Source of the DNA: Campylobacterales bacterium
GTDB taxonomy: Bacteria > Campylobacterota > Campylobacteria > Campylobacterales > Sulfurimonadaceae
DNA length: 64,000 bases
NCBI GenBank assembly: GCA_026390115.1
Contig: JAPLGO010000034.1
Location: forward strand, 62,001-126,000
Direction of reading: 5' to 3'
The position numbers were made by a program, and so were the translations under genes. Numbering within the stretch: the first letter of the stretch is position 1; the number at the start of each line of letters is the position of its first letter. The notes under the pieces are model-generated. The model was not told the origin of the DNA. It worked only from the letters and a program-made list of their open reading frames with translations, and did not search any database. Shown here piece by piece: positions 41,402-52,445 of this stretch.

Positions 41402-43045
41402 GTGTTAAATAAAATGTCAGCAAATCAAAGATTGATAGTAGCCGTAGTATTGTCGGTTGTTTTTTTCGTAGCTTATACAGCAATTTTTCCACCAGCAAAG
41501 CCAGAGGTGGCAGATGCTCAAAAGAGCCAAAATGTTCAGATAAAGAAAGATTCACAGAATAATGAAGCAACAGCAGTGGCAGCAAAGGTTGAAGAAGCAG
41601 CGGGTCATGCTATCTCAGAGCAAGAAAAAATAGCTCAGAGTGCTTCAAGTACTATTGCAACTATCAAAAATAAAAATTTTATTTTGAAAATAGATACTTT
41701 AGGGCGTATCTCCTCAAAAGAGTTACTTCAAGAGATGTATAATGACAAAGAAGAACACCATGCGCAGCTTATTCCGGCTTTTGGAACTAAGCCGCTTTTT
41801 GTAAGATTTTTGGATGATGCAATTAATAAAGAAGCTACAACAGTTGTGTATAACTCAAGTGCGTCAGAGGTAACAGTAGAAGATGTACCTCAAAAAGTGA
41901 TTTTAACTCAAAAACTATCCAATTTAGTTGTTACAAAAGAGTTAACATTTTATGCGGACGGACATTATGATGCAGCAGTAAATGTGTCGCAAGACAAAAA
42001 ATATTTCGTTTATTTAGGGCAAAGACCTGATATTGCAACAAAGATGATGACAGTTTCAGGGGCTATGGTTTATACTGATAGTGATTTAGTTACAATTATA
42101 GCGGATGGCAAGGCTGATGAAAGAAAGTCGTTTTCGGGTGTTGAACTTGTTTCTGCATTTGATCAATACTCTGCAACGATTATGTACGGATTTACCAAAG
42201 ATACAAATATAATAGTTGAAAAAGATAAAGACAGTAATCCTGTTGTTTATTTTGAATCTCTTCAGTCAATGAAATTTAACGGCTATATTGGTCAAAAAAA
42301 TTATAAAACACTAGAGAGTATAAATCCTGTATTAACAAATGCGATAGAGTACGGCTGGTTTACATTTGCGTCTAAGCCACTTTTTCAGCTTTTATCATGG
42401 TTATATAGCATATTCGGCAACTGGGGTTGGTCTATCATTACTCTTACTTTAATTATAAGAGTTATTCTTTATCCTTTGACGTACAAGGGAATGGTTTCTA
42501 TGCAAAAAATGAAAGATATTGCACCGAAAATCAAAGAGCTTCAAACAAAATATAAAGGTGATCCGCAACGCATGAATGCAGCTGTTATGGATATGTATAA
42601 AAAACATGGAGCAAATCCGCTTGGTGGTTGTTTGCCAATGATTTTACAAATTCCTGTATTTTTCGCAATCTATCGTGTACTATTAAATGCAGTTGAGCTT
42701 CAGGGAGCTCCATGGATGTTCTGGATTCATGACCTCTCTAAAATGGATCATCTATACATCTTGCCAATTCTTATGGGTGCGTCCATGTATTATCAACAAA
42801 AGCTTACTCCAAATAATTTTACAGATCCGATGCAAGAGAAAGTTTTTAAATTTTTACCGATTATATTTACATTCTTCTTTTTAACATTTCCGTCAGGTTT
42901 GGTTCTTTACTGGTTCGTAAATAATCTTTTCTCAATTACGCAACAGTTTATTGTAAACCAGCAGTTTAAAAATGCAAAAGACGCAGAGATAGCAGTACAT
43001 GCTCACCATGAGAAAAAAGAAGTGACGGAGAAAAAAGATGATTAA
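41402..43045 (+). CDS. yidC: Membrane protein insertase YidC
   Basis: A 547-aa YidC: an N-terminal membrane span (about 9-27), a large periplasmic beta domain (about 60-310) and the five-span insertase core (YGWFTFASKPLFQLLSWLYS, YKGMVSMQKMKDIAPKIKEL, NPLGGCLPMILQIPVFFAIY). It inserts and folds inner-membrane proteins alone or with Sec. GTG at 41402 is chosen because AAAGGG lies just upstream; ATG at 41414 is too far. The end overlaps jag by eight bases. Confidence 0.97.
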   Translation: MLNKMSANQRLIVAVVLSVVFFVAYTAIFPPAKPEVADAQKSQNVQIKKDSQNNEATAVAAKVEEAAGHAISEQEKIAQSASSTIATIKNKNFILKIDTLGRISSKELLQEMYNDKEEHHAQLIPAFGTKPLFVRFLDDAINKEATTVVYNSSASEVTVEDVPQKVILTQKLSNLVVTKELTFYADGHYDAAVNVSQDKKYFVYLGQRPDIATKMMTVSGAMVYTDSDLVTIIADGKADERKSFSGVELVSAFDQYSATIMYGFTKDTNIIVEKDKDSNPVVYFESLQSMKFNGYIGQKNYKTLESINPVLTNAIEYGWFTFASKPLFQLLSWLYSIFGNWGWSIITLTLIIRVILYPLTYKGMVSMQKMKDIAPKIKELQTKYKGDPQRMNAAVMDMYKKHGANPLGGCLPMILQIPVFFAIYRVLLNAVELQGAPWMFWIHDLSKMDHLYILPILMGASMYYQQKLTPNNFTDPMQEKVFKFLPIIFTFFFLTFPSGLVLYWFVNNLFSITQQFIVNQQFKNAKDAEIAVHAHHEKKEVTEKKDD

Positions 43046-43979
43046 GATAGAGTCACCTACGCTTGAGGCCGCTTATAAAGATGCTTCAACCGCTCTTAAC
43101 TGCTCCGTAACTGAACTGAAAATAGAGGTAGTGCAAGTTTCAAGCAGAGGAGTTTTTGGGTTATTTAGGAAAAATGCTATTATCGTAGCTACTAAAGACA
43201 TAAAAGAGAGTCCGGTAGCAACTGTGCAAAAAGAGTCTGCTAAGGTTGAAAGAGTTGTAAAATTACCAAAAGAAGAGAAAAAAGAGCTCCCAAAAGAAGA
43301 AAAAAAAGTAGAAGTCAAATCTTATGTAAAAAAACAGGTTGAAAAACTTAAAAAAGAGAAACAGGATTTAAAGCCGCAAGTTTCGCACACAATTCTAAAC
43401 GACACTATTATGCCAGCTTCTTTTGTAAGCATACAAGATGAAGATGATTATGAAGAGGATGTATCTTCCTATTTAGCAGATTATGATGATGAAGAAGACC
43501 TTGCAGTAAAAGAAAATATTTTAGAAATTGCTGCAATAGTTGAAAAAGAGATAAATGTACTTTTTGATTTAACTTGTTTTAAAATAGACAAAGTAGATGT
43601 AAGCGTTTATGATGAAAACACATTGCTGATGGAGTTTAAAGGTGAAGACGCTGCACTTTTAATCGGGAAAGAGGGCTACAGATATAAAGCACTTTCATAC
43701 ATGATATTTAACTGGATTAATACAAAATATCAGATGCAACTTCGCTTAGAAATTGCAGAGTTTTTAAAAAATCAGGAAGAGGCAGTTTTAAGATATTTGG
43801 TAAATGTATGTGAAAATATTGAGAGAGACGGAAAAGCACAAACTAAAATACTTGATGGAGTTTTGGTGCAAATTGCACTTAAAGAACTTCGTGAAAAATA
43901 TCCTAGCAAATATGTAGTAATTCGCTCAACCCGTGATGGACTGAAATATATCATTATTAATGATTATCACACAAACTAA
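43038..43979 (+). CDS. jag: Jag/KhpB-type RNA-binding protein
   Basis: A 313-aa protein with a Jag_N domain (about 1-55, containing the GVFGLFRKNAII segment), a long charged linker (KLPKEEKKELPKEEKKVEVK), a KH domain (about 185-245, AALLIGKEGYRYKALSYMIF) and an R3H-like end (about 245-313). KhpB proteins bind RNA and affect cell shape and division; the gene next to yidC is the standard position. Confidence 0.9.
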   Translation: MIKIESPTLEAAYKDASTALNCSVTELKIEVVQVSSRGVFGLFRKNAIIVATKDIKESPVATVQKESAKVERVVKLPKEEKKELPKEEKKVEVKSYVKKQVEKLKKEKQDLKPQVSHTILNDTIMPASFVSIQDEDDYEEDVSSYLADYDDEEDLAVKENILEIAAIVEKEINVLFDLTCFKIDKVDVSVYDENTLLMEFKGEDAALLIGKEGYRYKALSYMIFNWINTKYQMQLRLEIAEFLKNQEEAVLRYLVNVCENIERDGKAQTKILDGVLVQIALKELREKYPSKYVVIRSTRDGLKYIIINDYHTN

Positions 43980-43981
43980 AC

Positions 43982-45322
43982 ATGGACAATGACACAATCT
44001 CTGCCGTTGCGACAGCAAACGGCATAGGCTCTATCGCTATCATAAGAGTAAGTGGCAGCAGAGCCTTAGAAATAGCAAAAAAACTAACTGCTAAAACAAA
44101 TTTTACTCCACGACATGCAACTCTGACAACCTTCTATAATCAACAAAAAGAACTTATAGATGAAGCAATTGTTATCTATTTCAAAGCTCCATTCTCTTTT
44201 ACCGCCGAAGATGTTGTAGAAATACAGTGCCATGGCGGTTTTATTGTTGCCCAGAGTATTCTAAAAGCAACTCTTTCATGTGGAGCAAGACTGGCAACTG
44301 CAGGTGAGTTCAGCAAAAGAGCATTCTTCAACGGTCGTATAGATTTGAGTGAGGCTGAGGCAATTGCGCAGCTTATAGAAGCAAAAAGTGAAGATGCAGC
44401 TAAAATACTTGCCCGTCAGATGAAGGGTGAACTAAAAGAGTTTATAGAAAAAATCCGTGATGAAATTATCCATATTTTGGCCTACTCTGAAGTGAGCATA
44501 GATTATGCAGAAGAGAATTTACCTGAAGATTTGGTTACTCAGATAGAAGCTAAGTTAAATAGTTTAAAAAAAAGTTTAGAAGAGACACTGCATGCAAGCA
44601 GAGCCAGAGAAGGGCTTATGCAAGGTTTTAAAGTAGCCATTGTCGGCAAACCGAATGTTGGTAAAAGCTCACTTTTGAATGCACTTCTCAATTACAATCG
44701 TGCCATTGTCAGCTCTATCGCAGGAACAACAAGAGATACAATCGAAGAGCAGGTGAAAATTGGAACACACCTCATTCGCATAGTAGATACGGCGGGAATC
44801 CGTGAAGCGAACGATGAGATAGAAAAAATAGGGATTGAACGCTCTCTTGAGGCCATAGAGCAGAGTGACATAATCGTCGCACTGTTTGATGGCAGCAGAG
44901 AATTTGATGCAGAAGATGAGAAGATAATTACACTTTTAAATGCACATGCTCAAGATAAAAAAGTTATACATGTAAAAAATAAGATAGATTTAGAGCCAAA
45001 GACTTGGAATAAAGATTTAAAATTTGACTTAGAACTTAACTCAAAAGAGAGTGTTAACTCTTTGGTAGAATTTTTAAAAAATATAATGGATAGAACGAAT
45101 GCATCCGATGAAATTATGCTCATATCTCAAAGACAAATTTCTGCGGTGGAGAGAACTCTAAAAAATATTGATGAAGCTTTTGTACCGCTAGTTGACCAAG
45201 AACTTGAAATCTTCTCTTTTCATCTCAATGAGGCGGTAAAAGAGATGGCAAGTATAACTAGACCATTTGAAAATGATGAGATGTTAGAGAAGATGTTCGG
45301 CTCTTTTTGCCTAGGAAAATAA
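43982..45322 (+). CDS. mnmE: tRNA modification GTPase MnmE
   Basis: A 446-aa MnmE that with MnmG makes 5-carboxymethylaminomethyl uridine at tRNA wobble positions. N-terminal folate-binding region (DTISAVATANGIGSIAIIRV, VVEIQCHGGF), G domain with GKPNVGKSS, DTAGIRE and NKID, and the C-terminal CLGK with the catalytic Cys. Stop overlaps the ruvX ATG by one base. Confidence 0.97.
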   Translation: MDNDTISAVATANGIGSIAIIRVSGSRALEIAKKLTAKTNFTPRHATLTTFYNQQKELIDEAIVIYFKAPFSFTAEDVVEIQCHGGFIVAQSILKATLSCGARLATAGEFSKRAFFNGRIDLSEAEAIAQLIEAKSEDAAKILARQMKGELKEFIEKIRDEIIHILAYSEVSIDYAEENLPEDLVTQIEAKLNSLKKSLEETLHASRAREGLMQGFKVAIVGKPNVGKSSLLNALLNYNRAIVSSIAGTTRDTIEEQVKIGTHLIRIVDTAGIREANDEIEKIGIERSLEAIEQSDIIVALFDGSREFDAEDEKIITLLNAHAQDKKVIHVKNKIDLEPKTWNKDLKFDLELNSKESVNSLVEFLKNIMDRTNASDEIMLISQRQISAVERTLKNIDEAFVPLVDQELEIFSFHLNEAVKEMASITRPFENDEMLEKMFGSFCLGK

Positions 45323-45714
45323 TGAAATATATTGCAATAGATTTAGGACTAAAAAGAATTGGCTTAGCTTATAGCGCACATAAAGATATTGCAACTCCTC
45401 TTCCGGCAGTTCAGAGAAAAAATAGAGAGCAAGCTTCAAGGGATGTTAAAAAAGTTTTAGATAAGTGGGAAGTGGATGCTGTAGTTGTTGGAATTCCGCT
45501 TGGCGGAAGTAGCGAAGATGAGATGAAACGGCGTATAGCACACTTTATGAATCTTGTTGATTTCAGAGGTGAAATTTTTTATCAAGACGAAGCCGGAAGC
45601 TCTAAAGAAGCAGAAAGTATGATGAAGGGCGAGATAAAACAGATTCGAGATGGAAGAGTGGACTCAATCTCGGCGATGATTATTTTGCAGAGATTTTTAA
45701 GAACTCTCAGATAA
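45322..45714 (+). CDS. ruvX: Putative pre-16S rRNA nuclease (RuvX/YqgF)
   Basis: About 130 aa, RNase H-like fold, involved in 16S rRNA 5'-end maturation. MKYIAIDLGLKRIGLAYS opens the fold (Asp nucleophile in IDLG), with VVVGIPLGGSSEDE and the terminal DSISAMIILQRFL (Asp). The ATG at 45322 (TAATG with the mnmE stop) has AGGA upstream and is preferred over an earlier frame start at 45307. The 3' end overlaps the convergent hypothetical gene by eight bases. Confidence 0.92.
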   Translation: MKYIAIDLGLKRIGLAYSAHKDIATPLPAVQRKNREQASRDVKKVLDKWEVDAVVVGIPLGGSSEDEMKRRIAHFMNLVDFRGEIFYQDEAGSSKEAESMMKGEIKQIRDGRVDSISAMIILQRFLRTLR

Positions 45715-46357
45715 TCTTAAAAAACACTGCAGCTTCCAGTTCGTCATCTGTAAGATTCTCCCTCTTGTAATCTTCATCCTCTGCCATCAATTTTTTTATT
45801 TGATTTTGGCAATATTCATATAAAACTTCCTTGGCATGTGCAATATCACTTAAAAATCCAAGACCGCTGAATTGATAAGGTTCCTCCTGCTCTATACAGA
45901 TTAAAGTCCCTTCGCATCTCTCCTCTAAAAGCTCTATCAAAGCTCTATAATTTATATTAAACTCAGTTGCATGCCAGCCAATATCTTCCAACTCTTTGTT
46001 AGAAAACTCTGCTACACCGTCACCCGTAGTATCGTCATAAGAGGCTCTGGGAGTGTTTAGCTTGATAATCTCTTGCCAATTAGAGAACGCTTTTATAAGA
46101 ACCCTGTCATTATCCTCCACAACATGATAATTTTTACCTAATATGGTTTCAAGGGAGGGCTTGCTGCTCGGTGTTAAAGCACTTGCAGAGCTTGGAATAT
46201 GTTTTCCCTGATAGATTAAAATATCATTTTCTTTAAATGGTTCATACTTTATCTCTCCGTTAATATCGATTGCGTAAGATTTTGATGCGTTGATTGCTCC
46301 AAGAAGAGATGGTTTGTTTACGACTATTATCTCTTTAAAAAGGTTAAATTTTTTCAT
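45707..46357 (-). CDS. Hypothetical protein
   Basis: A 216-aa acidic cytoplasmic protein I cannot place. It has a short beta-rich middle (ILIYQGKHIPSS) and an acidic helical end (YCQNQIKKLMAEDEDYKREN). No signal peptide or known motif. It converges on ruvX with an 8-base overlap and is divergent from ilvC. Confidence 0.65.
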   Translation of the reverse strand: MKKFNLFKEIIVVNKPSLLGAINASKSYAIDINGEIKYEPFKENDILIYQGKHIPSSASALTPSSKPSLETILGKNYHVVEDNDRVLIKAFSNWQEIIKLNTPRASYDDTTGDGVAEFSNKELEDIGWHATEFNINYRALIELLEERCEGTLICIEQEEPYQFSGLGFLSDIAHAKEVLYEYCQNQIKKLMAEDEDYKRENLTDDELEAAVFFKII

Positions 46358-46397
46358 TTAGAACTCCGAATGTGCGTGTAAATTTTCGGTATTATAA

Positions 46398-47495
<1,098 letters not shown>

Positions 47496-47500
47496 AATAG

Positions 47501-47519
47501 CGACGCATTTTCTGCGTCG
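47501..47519 (+). terminator. Hairpin after ilvC
   Basis: CGACGCA-TTTTC-TGCGTCG, five bases past the ilvC stop. Only a weak T stretch (TTATA) follows, so termination is probable rather than certain. Confidence 0.6.
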
Positions 47520-47652
47520 TTATACCCCAAGGGTACTTGTTCGTTACATTCAGTGCGCGCTCGTCACGCACACTATGTGCGCTTCCTTACTAAACTCCTT
47601 GAAACTGCATCACTCTTTTAGTTTTTAGCTTCAACATGTATTTTGATTAGAC

Positions 47653-47733
47653 TTCTTTCGTAACCCAAAACAAAGTGAACGATTCTGCAGCGCTTGCGAA
47701 GTCTTAGTGAGCGTGTTTTTGGTTACGAAAGAA
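47653..47733. repeat. Long inverted repeat in the ilvC intergenic region
   Basis: 20-bp arms (47653-47672 and 47714-47733) matching at 19 positions around a 41-base centre; the arm core is CTTTCGTAACC. It lies in a 269-base gap between convergent genes. The left part of the gap also has GTGCGC/GCGCAC-type short inverted repeats. Confidence 0.7.
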
Positions 47734-47764
47734 TATTTAACTAATAAGCTTTGAACAAACGTTT

Positions 47765-49159
47765 CTAAAGCTCTACAGTAACACCAAACTCCATTTCATG
47801 TGCATCTATATTTAGCCTCTGTTTTATCTCTTTTGTCAATATTTCCATTTTAGAAGTTTCACCATGAATGAGGTAGAGATTTTGAATATTTTTAATTGTG
47901 CTAATCCACTCAATAAGGTCGTTCTGATCGGCATGTGCTGAAAAACCGTTTATGGTATAAACACTTGCTTTGCAGACAATTTCTTCCCCATATATTTTGA
48001 TAGATTTTTCTCTATCAACAATTCTTCGTCCAAGAGTGCCCTCAACTTGATAGCCTACAAAAATTATTGCATTTTCACTATTCCACAATCTGTGTTTGAG
48101 ATGCTGCATAATTCTGCCGCCGTTGCACATGCCGGCACCTGCGATGATTATGGCTCTCTCCCTCACTTTATTAATCATGATTGATTCATCTTTTGACTGC
48201 GTTGCTTCTAGCCAACTAAAAGAGAAAGGGTCTTGTCTTGTTGCTCTTTCTTCTACTTCATCAATTAAATTAATCGGATATTTATTGTAAAGTTTTGTCG
48301 CTTTTATAGCGAGCGGGCTATCAAGAAAGATACGGCAATTCTTTAGCTCGCCAGCATCATACATCTCATGTAAGAGCCATAAAATCTCTTGAGTTCTCTC
48401 TAATGCAAAGGAAGGGATTACTACATTTCCACGCTTTTTAATGGTTGTAATAACTGCATCTTTAAACTCTTTGATGCTCTCATTCAGTGGTTTGTGATTT
48501 CGGTCTCCATAGGTTGATTCGATAAAGAGTGAGTCCGCTTTTGCTATATTGTCCGCGCCATCAATTATAAGTCGTCTTGGACTGCCGATATCACCTGAAA
48601 AAACGATTCGCTTTGGCTTATCAGCTTCCATGTAATCAATCATAACAAAAGCACTTCCCAAAATATGACCCGCATTTGCCAAAGTAACTACAATGTGATG
48701 TCCTAGTTTATGCTCCTGAAAATAATCAAGCGTTTTCCACTTCTTTGAGAAGAGCTCTTTTACATTTGCTTCATTATAAAGTGGCTCAAAAATTAACGCT
48801 TCTTCTCCTCGTCTTCTTGCTTTTCTTCTTAGCGTTTTATACTCTTCTTTTAAAATCTTTGCACTATCAAGAAGCATTATTTTGGCAATATCTTTCGTCG
48901 GTTTTGTAGCAATTATTTTGCCGTGGAAACCCTCTTTTATAAGTTTAGGAACTCTTCCTATATGATCAAGATGCGCATGTGTTAAGATGAGATAATCAAT
49001 TTTTGAAGGGTCAAATCCAAAATCATCATAATTTTTTTTATGTCCGCCCTCTCCTTGAAACATTCCGCAATCTATCAAAATACGAAGAGAGCCCATTTTT
49101 ATAAGATGGCATGAGCCTGTTACCGTTTGAGCGGCACCGTAGGAAGTTACTTTTATCAT
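47765..49159 (-). CDS. Beta-CASP metallo-beta-lactamase-fold RNase-like protein
   Basis: A 464-aa protein of the CPSF/RNase-like beta-CASP group. MBL motifs: LTHAHLDHIGRVP (HxHxDH), GHILGSA, FSGDIG and a later NGFSAHADQNDLIEW; the beta-CASP block lies between. Active-site residues are intact, so it probably cleaves RNA, as in archaeal/bacterial homologues; the substrate is unknown. It overlaps the channel gene by four bases (ATGA). Confidence 0.9.
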   Translation of the reverse strand: MIKVTSYGAAQTVTGSCHLIKMGSLRILIDCGMFQGEGGHKKNYDDFGFDPSKIDYLILTHAHLDHIGRVPKLIKEGFHGKIIATKPTKDIAKIMLLDSAKILKEEYKTLRRKARRRGEEALIFEPLYNEANVKELFSKKWKTLDYFQEHKLGHHIVVTLANAGHILGSAFVMIDYMEADKPKRIVFSGDIGSPRRLIIDGADNIAKADSLFIESTYGDRNHKPLNESIKEFKDAVITTIKKRGNVVIPSFALERTQEILWLLHEMYDAGELKNCRIFLDSPLAIKATKLYNKYPINLIDEVEERATRQDPFSFSWLEATQSKDESIMINKVRERAIIIAGAGMCNGGRIMQHLKHRLWNSENAIIFVGYQVEGTLGRRIVDREKSIKIYGEEIVCKASVYTINGFSAHADQNDLIEWISTIKNIQNLYLIHGETSKMEILTKEIKQRLNIDAHEMEFGVTVEL

Positions 49160-51006
49160 TTTGTCTCCATTACTTCAGAATTTTTTGCAGGTAACTGTTT
49201 TATATTTACATCCATTTGTGGGAATGGAATTTGTATATTATGTTTGTAGAGAGCATTGTATATGAGGATTAAAAAGTCTGACATGATGGCGTTTGGACGA
49301 TATGCATTGTCCCATTCTACCCAAACAAGCAGTTCATAATTTACACTACTTTTGCTCATAGCGGTCATCCATATCTCAGGCTCTTTCCCAGTGTGATTAT
49401 TTATATATATCAAATTACTATTCTTCAGTTCAGTTAAAACCACCTCTTTTACAAAATCTACTTTTGTCCCATAGGCAACACCAAATGGAACATGAAGCCT
49501 TCTTGAGATGTCCTCTAGCGTTAAATTAATAACATTATTTTGAATAAACGAGGAGTTTGGAACAATAATGTCTATGTTGTCAAATGTTTTTATGGTTGTC
49601 GAACGAATACGCATGTCTGTCACTCTGCCACGCAAGGAGTCACTTATCTGTACAACATCTCCGATGCGGATAGTTCTCTCAAACATGAGAATAACACCGG
49701 CAATAAAGTTTGAAACAACAGTCTGAAGACCAAAACCTATCCCGATAGAGAGTGCTCCAGCAATGAGAGACATAGAGGACATGTCAATCCCGATGCTGCT
49801 GAATGCAATAATGAAAGAGATGAGAATTATAAAGTAATAACCCATATTTGTAATCAATCTTACAGCCATTTGACTCGCATTTGGCCATCTTTTTGCCGTG
49901 CGGGTAATCCAACGGTTGTAGAAGAATCCTACTATAAATCCAAGAATAATTAAAATCAAGGCCTTAATCAGACTAAAAATACTTATTGAGCGTTCATTAA
50001 AGACGAAAAGAGGGGATGAGATATAACCGATTAATATTTTTAAAACTTCTTTTGTTTCGTGGAGCGTTGCTCCAAAGAAGAGTTTTGTTACTCCAAATGC
50101 CTCTTTTGACAGGTCTCTAAGCGCTGAAGTTTGCTCTTTATATATAGGTCGTATATCTGATGCTAGGGCCAAAGAAAGCTCTTCTATATCAATAAGCGAT
50201 TTAAAATAATCTTGATTGTTTTCATTCTGAATCATACAGACGGACAGCTCTGTTTTTAACATTATTTTTTGCAAGAGTAATTTTTGTTGTTCAGATTCAG
50301 CATCTTTTATTTTTTTTGAAATAATATCTTTTGCTTCACTTTCTGCAATCAGTGCATTTTCAAGATTGATTTGCAGAGCAATTTTTTCTTGGGTGATGTC
50401 TTTTATTTTATTGTCATGCAAGAGTAATTTTTCTTCAATAAAAGTTGGTTTTTCACATTGTACGAATTGCAAACTGCTTAATAACTTTTGAAATATCTCT
50501 TTCTCATGTTTTTGAAGAAGCTCTGTTTTGGTTTCAATATTTTTTTGTTGCAATTTATAGTATGCGAATTGCAACTGATAGGAGAGGAGTTTTTCTTTAT
50601 CTTCCTCAACCAAATTTGTAATTTTTTGTTTTATAAAAGCCAATTTTGATTGTATATTTACGAGCATTTGCTGATGTTCGTTGATGCTGTTTCGTATTAT
50701 TGCATCACCGTTGAGTGCATCATAATAATTTTCTACCTCTACTTGATTTTTAGAGATTTTACTCAAATCATAACTCTCAATCACAATAGTTTGTGATGCA
50801 GCACCACGAACCCTCGAGAGTTGCAACTTCTCTTCATTTACTAATTCAGGGAGTCGCTTGCCGCCTATGGGCGTATCCTCTATCTGCTTTTGAATCTCCT
50901 TGTAATACATCTCTTTGTTTGCAGTATCAAAGAGTTTTTCATCAATTGATCCGGAAAACAACCAGATAGAAAATAGTGATAAAAAAATAAAAATTTTCAC
51001 CGGCAA
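49156..51006 (-). CDS. Mechanosensitive ion channel, MscS family (large)
   Basis: A 616-aa protein: signal peptide-like start (about 1-17), long periplasmic coiled coil (about 20-330), at least three membrane segments (from about 345) and the MscS core (SIGIGFGLQTVVSNFIAGVI, the pore-lining Gly/Ala-rich TM3, and ERTIRIGDVVQI). It likely opens on membrane tension and protects from osmotic downshock. The long N-domain resembles MscK-type channels. It is transcribed with the beta-CASP gene. Confidence 0.9.
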   Translation of the reverse strand: MPVKIFIFLSLFSIWLFSGSIDEKLFDTANKEMYYKEIQKQIEDTPIGGKRLPELVNEEKLQLSRVRGAASQTIVIESYDLSKISKNQVEVENYYDALNGDAIIRNSINEHQQMLVNIQSKLAFIKQKITNLVEEDKEKLLSYQLQFAYYKLQQKNIETKTELLQKHEKEIFQKLLSSLQFVQCEKPTFIEEKLLLHDNKIKDITQEKIALQINLENALIAESEAKDIISKKIKDAESEQQKLLLQKIMLKTELSVCMIQNENNQDYFKSLIDIEELSLALASDIRPIYKEQTSALRDLSKEAFGVTKLFFGATLHETKEVLKILIGYISSPLFVFNERSISIFSLIKALILIILGFIVGFFYNRWITRTAKRWPNASQMAVRLITNMGYYFIILISFIIAFSSIGIDMSSMSLIAGALSIGIGFGLQTVVSNFIAGVILMFERTIRIGDVVQISDSLRGRVTDMRIRSTTIKTFDNIDIIVPNSSFIQNNVINLTLEDISRRLHVPFGVAYGTKVDFVKEVVLTELKNSNLIYINNHTGKEPEIWMTAMSKSSVNYELLVWVEWDNAYRPNAIMSDFLILIYNALYKHNIQIPFPQMDVNIKQLPAKNSEVMETK

Positions 51007-51132
51007 ACCCTTTTCAAATTATCTTTTTAGATTATATTATTATTTTGCTAATGTAGCCAACCTCAAAGAAGCTAAGCTATAATTCGTGTATAAAAGAGGG
51101 CACTTCTCAACACGAATATTTTAAGTGAGAAA

Positions 51133-52176
51133 ATGATGAATGATTACTTACTCCCAGCCCATGCGCATGAAGTGTTAATTTTAGAGGCAAAATTGCATTT
51201 AAGCGGTCTTTTGAGCGAAGCATTTCAGCACACAAAAAAAGAGCGTGCAGTTGTGGTGTATGACATAGGCTCAGTTTTGTCTGACATATTGGCACAGGCA
51301 TATATGCGTTGTTTGCCTGATGCAACTTTTATCGATTTTCATGCAGTGTTGCCAGAACAAATATTGGAAATACTGGCGAAGTTGCAGCCGTCTGATTTGG
51401 TAGTATTGGTGCAATCAAAAAGTTTTCGTCTTGATGCGTTCCGTATGCGGGTTGAGCTGTTTAAGCGCAAGATAAAAGTAATTGAACATCCGCATTTGAG
51501 CCGCATGTCGGAGCATGAGGTGCCTTACTACATAGATTCATTGGAGTACGATTCTAGTTATTACCGCAGAGTAGGGCGTGCCCTCAAGAGTAAATTGGAC
51601 AGCGCACCCTCAGGAATCATCGATAGTGGAGGCGAATTTTTAGTCTATGGTTCACCTTTTGAGCCTGCGAAACTTAATATTGGAGATTATTCGCAAATGA
51701 GCAATGTTGGCGGTCAGTTTCCTCTGGGTGAAGTATTTACAGAAGCACAGGATTTAAGAGCACTGAACGGACGTGTAAAAATTTTTAGCTTTGGCGATAC
51801 AAGTTACAGACTCAATTATCCACAAACACCTATTACTCTTATTATCAAAGAGGGGCAAGTGGTGGATTGTGAAAATACAACTCCAGCTTTTGATGAAATA
51901 CTTTTTAATATCCGTACGGATGAAGGTGCAGTTTGGGTGCGGGAGTTAGGACTCGGACTCAACCGAGCCTTTAGCAAAACACGCACGGTGAGTGACATCG
52001 GCACTTATGAGCGTATGTGCGGTATCCATTTTTCTTTGGGTGCCAAGCATGGCATCTATGCAAAACCTGGCTTTAAACGCAATGATGGGAAATACCATGT
52101 AGATGTTTTTGCCGACACTCAAACATTTACTCTCGGGAGTGAAGTAGTTTATAGAGACGGTGCTTGGATTGTTTAA
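51133..52176 (+). CDS. M29-aminopeptidase-like protein
   Basis: A 347-aa cytoplasmic protein. The C-terminal part resembles the M29 (AmpS/AmpT) aminopeptidase fold: VWVRELGLGLNRAF and ERMCGIHFSLGAKHGI match the metal-site strand region of that family (ELGxGxN.. and G..HxAxG). The N-terminal 150 residues read as a Rossmann-like domain. Codon choice by eye is less AT-rich than the neighbours (many CGC, GCG and CTG/TTG), a possible sign of transfer. Function inferred from fold only. Confidence 0.7.
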   Translation: MMNDYLLPAHAHEVLILEAKLHLSGLLSEAFQHTKKERAVVVYDIGSVLSDILAQAYMRCLPDATFIDFHAVLPEQILEILAKLQPSDLVVLVQSKSFRLDAFRMRVELFKRKIKVIEHPHLSRMSEHEVPYYIDSLEYDSSYYRRVGRALKSKLDSAPSGIIDSGGEFLVYGSPFEPAKLNIGDYSQMSNVGGQFPLGEVFTEAQDLRALNGRVKIFSFGDTSYRLNYPQTPITLIIKEGQVVDCENTTPAFDEILFNIRTDEGAVWVRELGLGLNRAFSKTRTVSDIGTYERMCGIHFSLGAKHGIYAKPGFKRNDGKYHVDVFADTQTFTLGSEVVYRDGAWIV

Positions 52177-52181
52177 AAAAT

Positions 52182-52445
52182 TTACTCTTTTGGTTCTATC
52201 TCTTGTTGGAGCCTTGACATCTCTAGTCTTATTTCATCCATGGCATGTGGCGAGACATTTTCGTCTTTGCTCCATACCACTTCATTAACCTCTCCGCCAT
52301 AAGCAGCCCCGAAATCTTCAACTTTTTGAGAGTACTCATCTAGGTCAAGGCAAATTTCAACTCTTCCGGAGCGAGTGTCTTTGAGTTCAATGAACCACTC
52401 TCCTTTTTCATCAATTTTTATGCAAGACTCAAAAATTACTTCCAT
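52182..52445 (-). CDS. Hypothetical protein at the end of the nap cluster
   Basis: An 87-aa acidic protein of unknown family (start MEVIFESCIKIDEKGEWFIE). Its ATG directly follows the napD stop (TAGATG), so it is probably translated with napD. No motifs, signal peptide or membrane segment. A role in nitrate reductase assembly is possible by position only. Confidence 0.7.
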   Translation of the reverse strand: MEVIFESCIKIDEKGEWFIELKDTRSGRVEICLDLDEYSQKVEDFGAAYGGEVNEVVWSKDENVSPHAMDEIRLEMSRLQQEIEPKE

